From positions 1 through 57,821 of IMG/VR virus record IMGVR_UViG_3300030103_001804: a stretch of DNA of 57,821 bases; one strand, written 5' to 3'. Below are positions 5,668-13,250 of this stretch, piece after piece (position 1 is the first letter of the stretch; each line of letters starts with the position of its first letter). The position numbers and the translations under genes were made by a program. A model generated the notes under the pieces. The model searched no databases. It was not told where the DNA came from and worked only from the letters and a program-made list of their open reading frames with translations. The stretch comes from a virus.

Positions 5668-6053
5668 TAGTACTCTCCTGGAAGCATAAGTACGCCATCC
5701 TGTAAAAAGAAGCGGTAAGGTGTTTCCATCCGTGGTAAATCAGTATACTCAACATGGCGAGTATGCAGGGTTACTGGACCATCACCTTTATCACCATCTG
5801 TAGCTACTATCAATGCACCATTAGCACTATCAATAGTTATACTAATAAAGATAATAGGGTCTTCCTCACTTAATAGTTCAAGGAACTCAGTGGCTATAAT
5901 ATCCATAAGCCAGTAAGCCCCCATCGTATCAGCAAAATGTTTAGCACCCTCAGTAAGTCGCAACTCTGGTGTGAGTGGCAACTTATGTGAATATTGAGTT
6001 AGACCACCAGTAAAGGCATCTAAATCAAATATTAAGTCTCTTGCATTATTCAT
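5667..6053 (-). CDS. DUF6876-like protein
   Basis: 128 residues. GGLTQYSHKL, EGAKHFADTMGAYWLMDII in the middle and the terminal VLMLPGEY resemble the DUF6876 family found in phages, plasmids and bacteria. Function unknown. It lies in a coupled run from 6338 to 5238. Confidence 0.6.
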   Translation of the reverse strand: MNNARDLIFDLDAFTGGLTQYSHKLPLTPELRLTEGAKHFADTMGAYWLMDIIATEFLELLSEEDPIIFISITIDSANGALIVATDGDKGDGPVTLHTRHVEYTDLPRMETPYRFFLQDGVLMLPGEY

Positions 6054-6338
6054 TTAATCCTCCAATCCGTATAAAATGTTATGGATAAAGGCTGGCTTAC
6101 TTTTATCAAGTTTAAGTTTGCCATTCACCCAATCATAATAGCCATATATTCGCGGCTTACGACTGCCTTTCATAACAACAATTTCTTGTATATCCTCGGG
6201 TGAAATATTTAGGGAGCGGTCAAGTAATCTAGCAATATAATTACTGAGATCCTTGAGTGTAGGAACCATAGGAAGTAGTACCTGTCCCCCCTGTTTACTA
6301 CGAAGAATCATTTGGCCGTGATAACTGATTCGTGCCAT
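6054..6338 (-). CDS. Phage protein of unknown function
   Basis: 94 residues, basic, beginning MARISYHGQMILRSKQGG. First gene of the unit, preceded by CAGAAAGGAGTCAGGT and the promoter-like motif at 6363-6390. The YGYYDWVNGKLKL stretch suggests a beta-rich domain; not identified. Confidence 0.55.
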   Translation of the reverse strand: MARISYHGQMILRSKQGGQVLLPMVPTLKDLSNYIARLLDRSLNISPEDIQEIVVMKGSRKPRIYGYYDWVNGKLKLDKSKPAFIHNILYGLED

Positions 6339-6362
6339 ACCTGACTCCTTTCTGCGAGTTAA

Positions 6363-6390
6363 GGTTATAGTTTAATAATAAAGTATGACC
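6363..6390 (-). promoter_or_regulatory. Recurrent phage promoter-like motif (copy 4, divergent)
   Basis: The minus strand reads GGTCATACTTTATTATTAAA, sharing ACTTTATTAT with copies 2 and 3 but lacking the rest, and has TATAAC nearby. It sits about 30 nt upstream of the gene starting at 6338. Confidence 0.35.
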
Positions 6391-6630
6391 CTATGATTAC
6401 AATAATAAAAATATCTAAATAATCGTTTAGGTGTTCCACGGATTGTCTTTCAATGTTTTAAGGTAGAAAAAGATTTACTCATGCCACTCTGCATATTACT
6501 CAGGCGAGGGACAGAATGGTTAGAGATCCGTGGCCTTGTATTTCACAATCCTTAGGAGCATCCATCCAGATTGCAAGGACGACGTCAAACCTAATACACG
6601 CCGCCCATCAGAGGTTAACTTCTACCCCCT
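6391..6630. other. Intergenic stretch without a convincing gene
   Basis: 240 bases between the 6338 promoter and the gene ending at 6631. One ATCCATCC copy lies at about 6560-6567. Only very short frames (about 20 codons) without ribosome-binding sites are present. No tRNA cloverleaf could be drawn. Confidence 0.4.
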
Positions 6631-6894
6631 CTATCTCGGAACAGGATTAGTATCATCCTGTCCATACAAATACTGTAACCCAAAAAACGAAGATACTTGC
6701 TCATCACAATCCATAACACGCAACTCTTCATTATCAATAATCCAAACTTGGTTATCAGGACGAAAGCATATCCTAGCATTTAGGTTATCTTTAATATCAA
6801 AAGCACTGCACTCTGCAACAGTCGGGCTTGCCCAATCAAACGAAACAATTAGTTCCAGATTGCTTGGATCCCTTTCCAAAGCCTTATTATCCAT
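6631..6894 (-). CDS. Small protein of unknown function
   Basis: 87 residues, acidic, with an alternating beta pattern (LELIVSFDWASP, ICFRPDNQVWIIDNEELRVM). Leader AAGGAGGGACCG just before the ATG. Unrecognised. Confidence 0.5.
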   Translation of the reverse strand: MDNKALERDPSNLELIVSFDWASPTVAECSAFDIKDNLNARICFRPDNQVWIIDNEELRVMDCDEQVSSFFGLQYLYGQDDTNPVPR

Positions 6895-6942
6895 CGGTCC
6901 CTCCTTGGGGTAGCTGTTAAAATATGTAGACCAACTAGGTGA

Positions 6943-7140
6943 TTAACCCCAGTCTTTGTGGTCCTCTTGGGCATGAAACGCATCATGATACTCCTTTACT
7001 TGAGCTTCGGTCATTTGTGGTGGCACAATACGCTCACCAACATATGTACCCTCAGGATAGTAATGGGGGGAGTACTTACGTTCATAGTAAGCATCTGCCC
7101 CACCACGATCCGCTGGCGAACCATGCTTATGACACCTCAC
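6943..7140 (-). CDS. Small His-rich protein of unknown function
   Basis: 65 residues if the GTG at 7140 is used, for which AGGGAG lies about 7 nt upstream and the overlap with the previous gene is only 14 nt. The frame is open to 7257, but that would overlap the upstream gene by over 100 nt. Sequence is rich in His, Tyr and Glu (YERKYSPHYYPEGTYV). No known domain. Confidence 0.45.
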   Translation of the reverse strand: MRCHKHGSPADRGGADAYYERKYSPHYYPEGTYVGERIVPPQMTEAQVKEYHDAFHAQEDHKDWG

Positions 7141-7360
7141 GCTCAAGCTCCCTAGCCTCACGGTCTTGAGCAATACGCTCAGCACATAACATAGCTTCTT
7201 TATGCACTTGCGGATACCGTGCCTCAACATAACCTTGATAAGCAAGTAACTCACCATACAAATAAGATAGATGCGTTATTTGCATGGCAGCATCTGCAAT
7301 ATCATGATGAACACGAGTAAACTGCTCAAGATTCTCAATAAAATCTTTATTGGTTGTCAT
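7127..7360 (-). CDS. Small helical protein of unknown function
   Basis: 77 residues beginning MTTNKDFIENLEQF, almost wholly helical, with a C-terminal charged coil (AQDREARELEREVS). The leader GAGAAAGGAGC is strong. Unrecognised. Confidence 0.55.
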   Translation of the reverse strand: MTTNKDFIENLEQFTRVHHDIADAAMQITHLSYLYGELLAYQGYVEARYPQVHKEAMLCAERIAQDREARELEREVS

Positions 7361-7398
7361 GGCTTGCTCCTTTCTCTAACAATATGCCATAATTAAAT

Positions 7399-7725
7399 TT
7401 AAGTATTTACAGCCTCATGTGCAAGCCGTAATTTATCACGCCGATAAATATTATAAATAAACTGTCGGCTTACACCATAATCATTTGCAATACTTTGGAA
7501 AGTCTCACCAGCATCACGTCTATTGCGAATATCAATGCGACGAGCAGTAATCCAATCGGCATCTTGCCGCGTATGTCTAGCATCGGGTATATCTAAATTA
7601 TATTGCATCTTCCATCGAAGAACGGTCGGTGGTGCAATATCAAAATGATCGCGGAACTCTTTATGGCTACCGACGGTAGCTGCTACTTCACGCAATGCTT
7701 CTACATCAATCGGAGTTTTTGGCAT
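7399..7725 (-). CDS. Helix-turn-helix DNA-binding protein
   Basis: 108 residues from the ATG at 7725, chosen because GGAGGAGC precedes it; the frame continues to 7785 inside the upstream gene. Two helix-turn-helix-like units are visible: HKEFRDHFDIAPPTVLRWK and, near the C-terminus, FQSIANDYGVSRQFIYNI. The latter resembles resolvase/homeodomain-like HTH. No catalytic domain accompanies them, so a regulator or recombination accessory factor is likely. Confidence 0.65.
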   Translation of the reverse strand: MPKTPIDVEALREVAATVGSHKEFRDHFDIAPPTVLRWKMQYNLDIPDARHTRQDADWITARRIDIRNRRDAGETFQSIANDYGVSRQFIYNIYRRDKLRLAHEAVNT

Positions 7726-7975
7726 CTTGCTCCTCCCAATATCCATCCGGCCTATCGTACGGATGTTTAGGTGTACTAGAATCACCAGACCGTAGCTTTG
7801 TCACTTTACGATCTGTCAGCACAGGATCTTGATGGTATGATCGTATATAGCGTTGCATTTCAGATAAGGAGAAAAAGAGTAATGGTCGCTGAACCATAGG
7901 TCCATCCAATAACCAGACTTTTTGTCCTGTATCAGTTATATTATCCGCGTGATATATTTCCCATATTGGCTTCAT
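7706..7975 (-). CDS. Small protein of unknown function
   Basis: 89 residues beginning MKPIWEIYHADNITD, probably a beta-rich start followed by a helix (SEMQRYIRSYH) and a polar tail. It overlaps the upstream gene by ATGA and the downstream HTH gene by 20 nt. Unrecognised. Confidence 0.55.
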   Translation of the reverse strand: MKPIWEIYHADNITDTGQKVWLLDGPMVQRPLLFFSLSEMQRYIRSYHQDPVLTDRKVTKLRSGDSSTPKHPYDRPDGYWEEQDAKNSD

Positions 7976-8415
7976 GATGCTAACCTCCTAGCCATTACTG
8001 CATTGTAAGAACGAACACCCTGTGTCGTGATATGATAATAAAAAGGACGCGAACCTTGAAGGCGTTGTAAATCACCACGAGTACAAAGCGTTGATAGTAT
8101 TTTAGAGGGGTCACACTCCTCAGCTAAATCATCAAAGTCATGCACACACATTGTTGCTCGTGTCTGTGCAAATTTAGCAAGTATCTTAGAAGTGTAGTTT
8201 TCATTTGTACGCATGGCAGTTCTTTTAACAGATTTTTTCTTACGCTTTATAGGAGCGGCTGGTATCATAGGTTTGAGATCAGCCAGCATTGGCATTTGTT
8301 TGATTAGCCATTGTATCTGACCACCGATACTACGGCACTCATGCTCGGCTATTTTTGCCAAAATATCGTATGTTTCAATATCAATAGAAACAGATTTAAA
8401 TTTTGTAGTGTCCAT
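7972..8415 (-). CDS. Ribbon-helix-helix plus winged-helix-like protein
   Basis: 147 residues from the ATG at 8415, preceded by AGGAGAAAGAGT; an upstream in-frame ATG at 8433 would overlap the neighbouring gene more. The N-terminus FKSVSIDIETYDILAKIAEH then SIGGQIQWLIKQ fits an Arc/CopG-type ribbon-helix-helix. After a basic linker, the C-terminal part (ILSTLCTRGDLQRLQ, FYYHITTQGVRSY) looks like a winged helix. A transcriptional regulator is likely. Confidence 0.6.
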   Translation of the reverse strand: MDTTKFKSVSIDIETYDILAKIAEHECRSIGGQIQWLIKQMPMLADLKPMIPAAPIKRKKKSVKRTAMRTNENYTSKILAKFAQTRATMCVHDFDDLAEECDPSKILSTLCTRGDLQRLQGSRPFYYHITTQGVRSYNAVMARRLAS

Positions 8416-8425
8416 ACTCTTTCTC

Positions 8426-8899
8426 CTATGCACACAAGTCGGTCATAAATTCAGGGATAGGCCGCTTAGTCCATTTGCAGAACTGATGCTTTTCCCCACG
8501 ATAGTAATCGCGATATGCAACCATAACATCATGATGTTTGTATTCATCAGGCATTGCTTGAGGGAAAGGTGTAAACCCTCGTGCTTTTAATGCTGGAGGC
8601 GCACATCGCACCGCATACAATATTGCTTCGGAGTCATGGACTTTGCCGTAGCGATATGTGTATTCTTTGAATAAGTGATAACCCACACGCCAAGCTAGAC
8701 GGTAATTATCTATTGTCTGGCCTACCCACAGAGTGCAAGGGTGTTTATGATGAACAGGTAAATAAGGTGCTTCATTATTATGATGCCAATGAGTAGTGCA
8801 TAACATTTGCACCATCTCTAATGGCATCTTAACAACATGCTTATCACAGTGCATTTGAGCACACCGCTCTGGGTCTAATGATAACCAAAATATATTCAT
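8426..8899 (-). CDS. Conserved CDKHVVKM-type phage protein
   Basis: 157 residues. MNIFWLSLDPERCAQMHCDK, then HVVKMPLEMVQML, the WVGQTIDNYRLAW region and QAMPDEYKHHDVMVAYRDYY match a family common in phages that is sometimes annotated as a pyrimidine-dimer glycosylase-like protein. Many His and Cys residues are conserved in these motifs. The activity is not established from sequence. Confidence 0.65.
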   Translation of the reverse strand: MNIFWLSLDPERCAQMHCDKHVVKMPLEMVQMLCTTHWHHNNEAPYLPVHHKHPCTLWVGQTIDNYRLAWRVGYHLFKEYTYRYGKVHDSEAILYAVRCAPPALKARGFTPFPQAMPDEYKHHDVMVAYRDYYRGEKHQFCKWTKRPIPEFMTDLCA

Positions 8900-9138
8900 A
8901 GCATACGATCCTTGGGCAGTGGTAAGCTGACAGTAAGCAAGCGGTTAGGAGGCTGGCATACAGCGTACATGAGTACCCTGCGGTGCGGCTCCTCAGCTTT
9001 TAGTTTGCGTATTGCCATACTGCAATCCTGTAAATCATCGTAACGCCATGTGCTGTACTTGGCGCGACCATGAAACTCCGTAATTGTGTAATAGACTACA
9101 TGGCTGAACATGTAGTCTTCATATTGTTGCCAATCCAT
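8896..9138 (-). CDS. Small protein of unknown function
   Basis: 80 residues from the ATG at 9138, with TAGAAAGG upstream; the frame also has a TTG two codons earlier. It ends in ATGA overlap with the next gene. Contains FHGRAKYSTWRYDDL; unrecognised. Confidence 0.5.
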   Translation of the reverse strand: MDWQQYEDYMFSHVVYYTITEFHGRAKYSTWRYDDLQDCSMAIRKLKAEEPHRRVLMYAVCQPPNRLLTVSLPLPKDRML

Positions 9139-9164
9139 AAGCAAACCTTTCTACGTTTAGCTTA

Positions 9165-9170
9165 ATTATA
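9165..9170 (-). promoter_or_regulatory. Perfect -10 box (TATAAT)
   Basis: The minus strand carries TATAAT about 27 nt before the 9138 start, in the 82-nt gap between genes. No good -35 was found at 17 nt. Confidence 0.4.
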
Positions 9171-9207
9171 GTAACATAACTATTTACAGGATTGCACTCT
9201 TGGCACT

Positions 9208-9225
9208 AAAAAAGTTATCTTTTTT
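9208..9225. terminator. Weak AT-rich terminator-like hairpin
   Basis: AAAAAAG and CTTTTTT arms around a 4-nt loop, directly after the stop of the HD nucleotidase gene. The stem is nearly all A:T, so it may end transcription poorly. Confidence 0.4.
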
Positions 9226-9226
9226 A

Positions 9227-9754
9227 TCAAACGCTTAAATTATAATGGGTTAGGACTTTATTTACTGGCTCAAAATCATCTAAATCACTAAATTTTTTGT
9301 ACAGATAATTGATGCCTGTATGCATTATCACTTTCATCTGGTCACTTTGATTTGAATGACGATGGGAATAGAGCACGAGCTCAAGCATATCTGCCATTTT
9401 TAATCTATTCTTTTCTTCTGGCGATAAAACAAAAGTCAGTCCAAGGTCATCCATCACTTTCTTTTCTGCTCTTTCAAATGCTTTTTGCACTTCAGGATAA
9501 GACCATTTAGCTGTAGCTGGTATATCCCCTAGTATCAACTCTGGAACATCATGGTACAAAGAAGCCATGATTAGTTGTTTTGTACTATCAGGCCAAAGCT
9601 GGTCAATCAATATACTTACTGCGTATGAATGTGCTCCCACTGTCTGTCTCTCTGCTTGCATTGCTACTGTGTGGAAGCGCAATAGAAATTGAGCATCCCA
9701 CGCTGTTGTCAAAGTTTTAATGTTCGGTATTATCTTGCATTGGCGTCCCGCCAT
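9227..9754 (-). CDS. HD-domain 5'-deoxynucleotidase (YfbR-like)
   Basis: 175 residues. H42, then H68-D69 and E72 within SLYHDVPELILGDIPATAKW give the HD metal-binding pattern; the RFHTVAMQAERQTVGAHSYA region matches the YfbR family, which removes phosphate from deoxynucleoside monophosphates. In phages this can shape the nucleotide pool during synthesis of modified DNA. The ATG at 9754 has GAGGGG 8 nt upstream and lies inside the end of the polymerase gene (about 38 nt overlap). Confidence 0.8.
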   Translation of the reverse strand: MAGRQCKIIPNIKTLTTAWDAQFLLRFHTVAMQAERQTVGAHSYAVSILIDQLWPDSTKQLIMASLYHDVPELILGDIPATAKWSYPEVQKAFERAEKKVMDDLGLTFVLSPEEKNRLKMADMLELVLYSHRHSNQSDQMKVIMHTGINYLYKKFSDLDDFEPVNKVLTHYNLSV

Positions 9755-11636
9755 CACTTACCCCTCTTGTCCACGGCTTATCACTAAATGTCTTTTTAGC
9801 TTCACCCCAACTTGGACCGAACTCTGCATCTACTACACTTGGTATTTGCATATCAACACAATCCTGCATTATTTCTTTTATTTTCAAACCTACATCGGGT
9901 TCAGCCACAGATATATCTAATTCATCATGCACTTGTATGAGCGGCACTATCCCTTCTTTATGCAAAGCTACCATCGCAGCTTTAGTTTGGTCAGCCGCGC
10001 TACCCTGTATCAATCTATTAAGTGCTTTATATGTAAAGGAACGTTTGATAGCTGGACCATGTTCAGCGTATGCATCCTCATAACTCATGGGTTTAGCTGT
10101 CCCATAAGCATTCGGTTCCCATTTATTAAACCTACATTTCCTACCGAGCAGTGTGCGTATCACACCTTTATTAGAGGCACGGTTGACTACATAATCTGCA
10201 AGCTGTTGAACAAAAGGAACTTTACCATGATACTCGGCAAATAAATCCTTTGCATCACTAAACTCTAATCCTAATTGTTCAGCCAATTTGTTTTTACCCA
10301 TCCCATAGAATAAACCAAGGTTTATATCTTTAGCTTGTTTACGAGGCACTCCTACAATATCGGCAGCCATTTGATGGAAGTCTGTATTAGCATCTACATT
10401 GTACTGGTCAGCAAACTCTTGTGCGCCTGTCAGTTTTAGTAAACTAGCATAATGAACAACGAGCCGTGGTTCTTGGCTACTATAATCAAAAGCACCCCAT
10501 AGCTCACCCTCTTCAGGTAAAAATAATCCGCGTATCATTGGACCTATCTCAGCATTCCGTGCTGGCACTTGTTGTAGATTAGGATTGCTGTAACTAAACC
10601 TACCTGTCACTGTGCCACCATCATCACTTCGTAAGCTATGCGCTTCAGCATGGATGCGACCATTGTGCTGATGCTTTAGTATAGTATCGATAAAGGTGGT
10701 TCTAGCTTTATTCAGCTCACGAGCTCGAACCACAGCCTGAGGAAGTGCATGGGCATGGTTGGCTAGAAAGTTTTTAGTAAAGCTGGGTTGTCCTGATTTA
10801 GGAGTTTTAGGGTATCGCAACCCTTGTGCATCAAATGCTTTTGCGATACTTGCCGCTGCCCATATATCAATATCCTGACCGCCAGCATCATGTAAAACCT
10901 TTTCCTCTTCTTTTTGCAGATATACTTTTAACTCTTCTGCCTTACCTAAATCAACACGCACACCCTTCTTACGCATCTCAAATACAACTTTGAGTACATT
11001 TAGTTCTAAATCAAATATATCTGCCACATCTTCTTTGAGTATGAGACCCTTGAAGAACTGCCATAATTTCAGTGTAAGTGCTGCATCCTGTTCTGCATAC
11101 GCACCGACAAAATGCGCTGGTAATTTGTACATCTCACTCTTAGCATTTACACCAAATGATTGTGCGGCTTCGTACAAATCACGCTCACTCTTGCGTTCAT
11201 TAAGATAATCTCTACCGAGTGCATTGAGTGCATAACTAAATCTGTTTTCATCCAGTAGTGCGGCTACAATCATTGTATCCACTATTCGGCCTTTTACTTC
11301 TATACCTTCAGCCCACAGCCATCCAAGATCATACATAGCATTGTGCATAATGTAATCACGCTCAACAGAACATACTTCTGCCAACCATCGCATGGTTTGT
11401 TTTGGATCAAGGTTACTACCATTATCATGTCGTATAGGAAAATACCAAGCTGTACCCTCTACTGCTACGGCTACCCCAATGATGTAACCATCCTTACGAG
11501 GCCATCCGCTACCACGAGATGTGAGATTAGGGTCGCATGTTTCTAAATCAATAGATACTTCCCTAGCTTCTGACAGGTCGGGATAACCATCGGGCATAAC
11601 CCACTCAGTCGGCGGTGTGAACAAGGGGAACTGCAT
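9717..11636 (-). CDS. polA: DNA polymerase, family A with 3'-5' exonuclease
   Basis: 639 residues. The 3'-5' exonuclease domain is intact: D30 and E32 in SIDLETCDP, and YAEQDAALTL as the ExoIII-type motif. Polymerase motif A is FDYSSQEPRL (about 382), motif B RKQAKDINLGLFYG (about 434) and motif C QVHDELD (about 567). There is no 5'-3' exonuclease domain. In motif B, the residue equivalent to E. coli Phe762 is Leu (IN-L-G). Leu at this position has been linked to slow, accurate synthesis and to temperate phages. It is the replicative polymerase of this phage. Confidence 0.95.
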   Translation of the reverse strand: MQFPLFTPPTEWVMPDGYPDLSEAREVSIDLETCDPNLTSRGSGWPRKDGYIIGVAVAVEGTAWYFPIRHDNGSNLDPKQTMRWLAEVCSVERDYIMHNAMYDLGWLWAEGIEVKGRIVDTMIVAALLDENRFSYALNALGRDYLNERKSERDLYEAAQSFGVNAKSEMYKLPAHFVGAYAEQDAALTLKLWQFFKGLILKEDVADIFDLELNVLKVVFEMRKKGVRVDLGKAEELKVYLQKEEEKVLHDAGGQDIDIWAAASIAKAFDAQGLRYPKTPKSGQPSFTKNFLANHAHALPQAVVRARELNKARTTFIDTILKHQHNGRIHAEAHSLRSDDGGTVTGRFSYSNPNLQQVPARNAEIGPMIRGLFLPEEGELWGAFDYSSQEPRLVVHYASLLKLTGAQEFADQYNVDANTDFHQMAADIVGVPRKQAKDINLGLFYGMGKNKLAEQLGLEFSDAKDLFAEYHGKVPFVQQLADYVVNRASNKGVIRTLLGRKCRFNKWEPNAYGTAKPMSYEDAYAEHGPAIKRSFTYKALNRLIQGSAADQTKAAMVALHKEGIVPLIQVHDELDISVAEPDVGLKIKEIMQDCVDMQIPSVVDAEFGPSWGEAKKTFSDKPWTRGVSDGGTPMQDNTEH

Positions 11637-11778
11637 CTCTTACCTTTATTTTCATAGGTTGATTACATTTAGAACAATGAGGCCATTTATTTTTTAGAGC
11701 ACGGAAGGTCATAACTCTGCTATCCCTTCCACACTCACACTCAGCCAATACTTCTTTATCTAGCTTTTCGTTTACCAT
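11605..11778 (-). CDS. 57-aa zinc-ribbon-like protein between the polymerase and the upstream gene
   Basis: The frame begins at an ATG at 11778, inside the end of the upstream gene, and ends at TGA 11605-11607, inside the start of the polymerase. The product has C14-x-C16 (AECECGRDS) and C35-x2-C38 (HCSKCNQ), a zinc-ribbon spacing with Trp32 close by. It fills the 119-nt gap between the neighbours. The overlap at both ends fits the compact style of this genome. Confidence 0.6.
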   Translation of the reverse strand: MVNEKLDKEVLAECECGRDSRVMTFRALKNKWPHCSKCNQPMKIKVRDAVPLVHTAD

Positions 11779-12169
11779 TTTGTCTCATGTATACTTCAGC
11801 TTCCACTAGAAACAGATAACGCCGTAAGTCTCTTATATCATCCAATACGCCTTCCTCACGATCATCATAAGTTATAGCTTGAAATATATCATAACCCTGC
11901 TCGGTTACTTGTTTTTCAAGCCGATCCCATTTACGAGCCAGCATCATAAATGCACCGACACCGCCACGTTGTTTCCAACTATCACCGTAAGATTGCTCAG
12001 CTTCTTCTAACTTTACATGATCTATTACGGTGAGCTTACCAACTTGTTTTATAATAGGGCTTTGTTCTTTTGGTTGTGGTTCTTTATCTTTTACCATTAC
12101 ATCATATTCCTTCCAATCCAGCTCACGCATACGGCGAATCATGTATTGTTCGTAACTTTCTCGTCCCAT
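11756..12169 (-). CDS. Protein with a YGDSW motif, possible nucleotide-modification-associated or MazG-like domain
   Basis: 137 residues. YGDSWKQRGGVGAFMMLARK followed by DDIRDLRRYLFLVEAEVY resembles small helical families annotated as nucleotide modification associated domain or dNTP pyrophosphohydrolase-like. Its place beside the thymidylate-synthase-family gene and polymerase supports nucleotide metabolism. The family assignment is from motif memory and is not certain. Confidence 0.45.
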   Translation of the reverse strand: MGRESYEQYMIRRMRELDWKEYDVMVKDKEPQPKEQSPIIKQVGKLTVIDHVKLEEAEQSYGDSWKQRGGVGAFMMLARKWDRLEKQVTEQGYDIFQAITYDDREEGVLDDIRDLRRYLFLVEAEVYMRQNGKRKAR

Positions 12170-13167
12170 TTTTCTCTCCTACGCTCAAGCCATTCCCAAG
12201 TGGCTAAATGCCAATCGTCAGGCTTTATGTCTGCACAATGGTCAAAAGCTAAAGCTAATTCTTTAGCTTTCCATGCTTGCCAGACTTTGTGCATAGGTTG
12301 TGCCAAATCAGAAAAAGTGGAGTTAATATATGGTCTTGGCCTTTCAGGGTCTTCAATAAACCAACTAAGCTCTTCATCAAATGATTCTATATTATTTACA
12401 AGAGCATCTGGCCTGATCATGCGCGTATTATAGGCTTCATAATCAGGCAGCATACCATCTAGCTTTTTTAATACTTCTGTATAAGCATGAAGATTATTAC
12501 TAAACTGTGTGTATATACCAACACTCGCGCCGATACGTGAGGCTATATACTCTTGAAGAATGGACATATGGACAGCATTAGCTCCTAATGCACCCCAGAT
12601 CATATCATTACTGCGGTTGCATACTGTCATATCAAGTATATTGTCGCGCACATTAAAATAAATATGAGTATTACAAGGATGGTCTTTACAGCTATTACTC
12701 ATTCGTAAATCACCTTCGGCATCCCACATTGCAAGCACCGCTCGTCTATCATTTGTATGCGTCATCAATCTATGAACGATTACATCAATTTGGTCACGAT
12801 GGAAGTAATTACGCCAACGATATCCATAAGCTCCCTGTAATACTTTACCATCATCACTATACTCACTCATCCGTGCATTATAACGCTGTATCCATGCAAG
12901 GTCATTACGCCCTGCTAACATCCACAGGCTTTCCATAAAATGAAATATAGGATTAGCATCACGCTCAGGATAAAACAGTACACGCTCGCGTGGGCTGTTG
13001 TAGACAATGGCACATGGCTCACGGAACTCAATCGCTTTACCATTACGCGTCTCTACTTCTACACCATCTGCTTCTAATGCTTGCTTCACAACATACAGTG
13101 CTTCGCTTACATTTGTGACTGTGAAAGTATGTACACCCCTCATAGGTGCTTTACCAAATAATGCCAT
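12139..13167 (-). CDS. Thymidylate synthase superfamily enzyme (TS or deoxypyrimidine hydroxymethylase)
   Basis: 342 residues. QGAYGYRWRNY (about 113), catalytic Cys within CKDHPCNTHIYF, and CNRSNDMIWGALGANAVHMS followed by LQEYIASRIG are the TS-fold motifs. Ordinary TS has PFN before the helix, where an Asn binds the uracil. Here the equivalent stretch reads AVH, a variant typical of a phage branch that may hydroxymethylate rather than methylate dUMP or dCMP. Neighbouring radical SAM, glycosyltransferase-like and HMUDK-like genes favour 5-hydroxymethylpyrimidine synthesis. The precise reaction is undecided. Confidence 0.8.
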   Translation of the reverse strand: MALFGKAPMRGVHTFTVTNVSEALYVVKQALEADGVEVETRNGKAIEFREPCAIVYNSPRERVLFYPERDANPIFHFMESLWMLAGRNDLAWIQRYNARMSEYSDDGKVLQGAYGYRWRNYFHRDQIDVIVHRLMTHTNDRRAVLAMWDAEGDLRMSNSCKDHPCNTHIYFNVRDNILDMTVCNRSNDMIWGALGANAVHMSILQEYIASRIGASVGIYTQFSNNLHAYTEVLKKLDGMLPDYEAYNTRMIRPDALVNNIESFDEELSWFIEDPERPRPYINSTFSDLAQPMHKVWQAWKAKELALAFDHCADIKPDDWHLATWEWLERRREKWDEKVTNNT

Positions 13168-13196
13168 ATTAAACCGCCTTTCTATGGGGTTATAAA

Positions 13197-13210
13197 GCCG
13201 CTCGAGCGGC
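13197..13210. promoter_or_regulatory. GC-rich perfect palindrome
   Basis: A 14-bp palindrome (GCCGCTCGAGCGGC) followed on the minus strand by TTTATAA. It lies 30 nt before the TS-family gene and after the radical SAM gene. A short terminator or operator is possible. Confidence 0.35.
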
Positions 13211-13250
13211 CTGAATTAACTTGCCCTAACCTACTACTAAAAGCAACCCT

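Noticed and set aside
6391-6630. Possible tRNA in the gap before 6631
   Set aside because: No acceptor stem, anticodon loop and T-loop could be combined on either strand.
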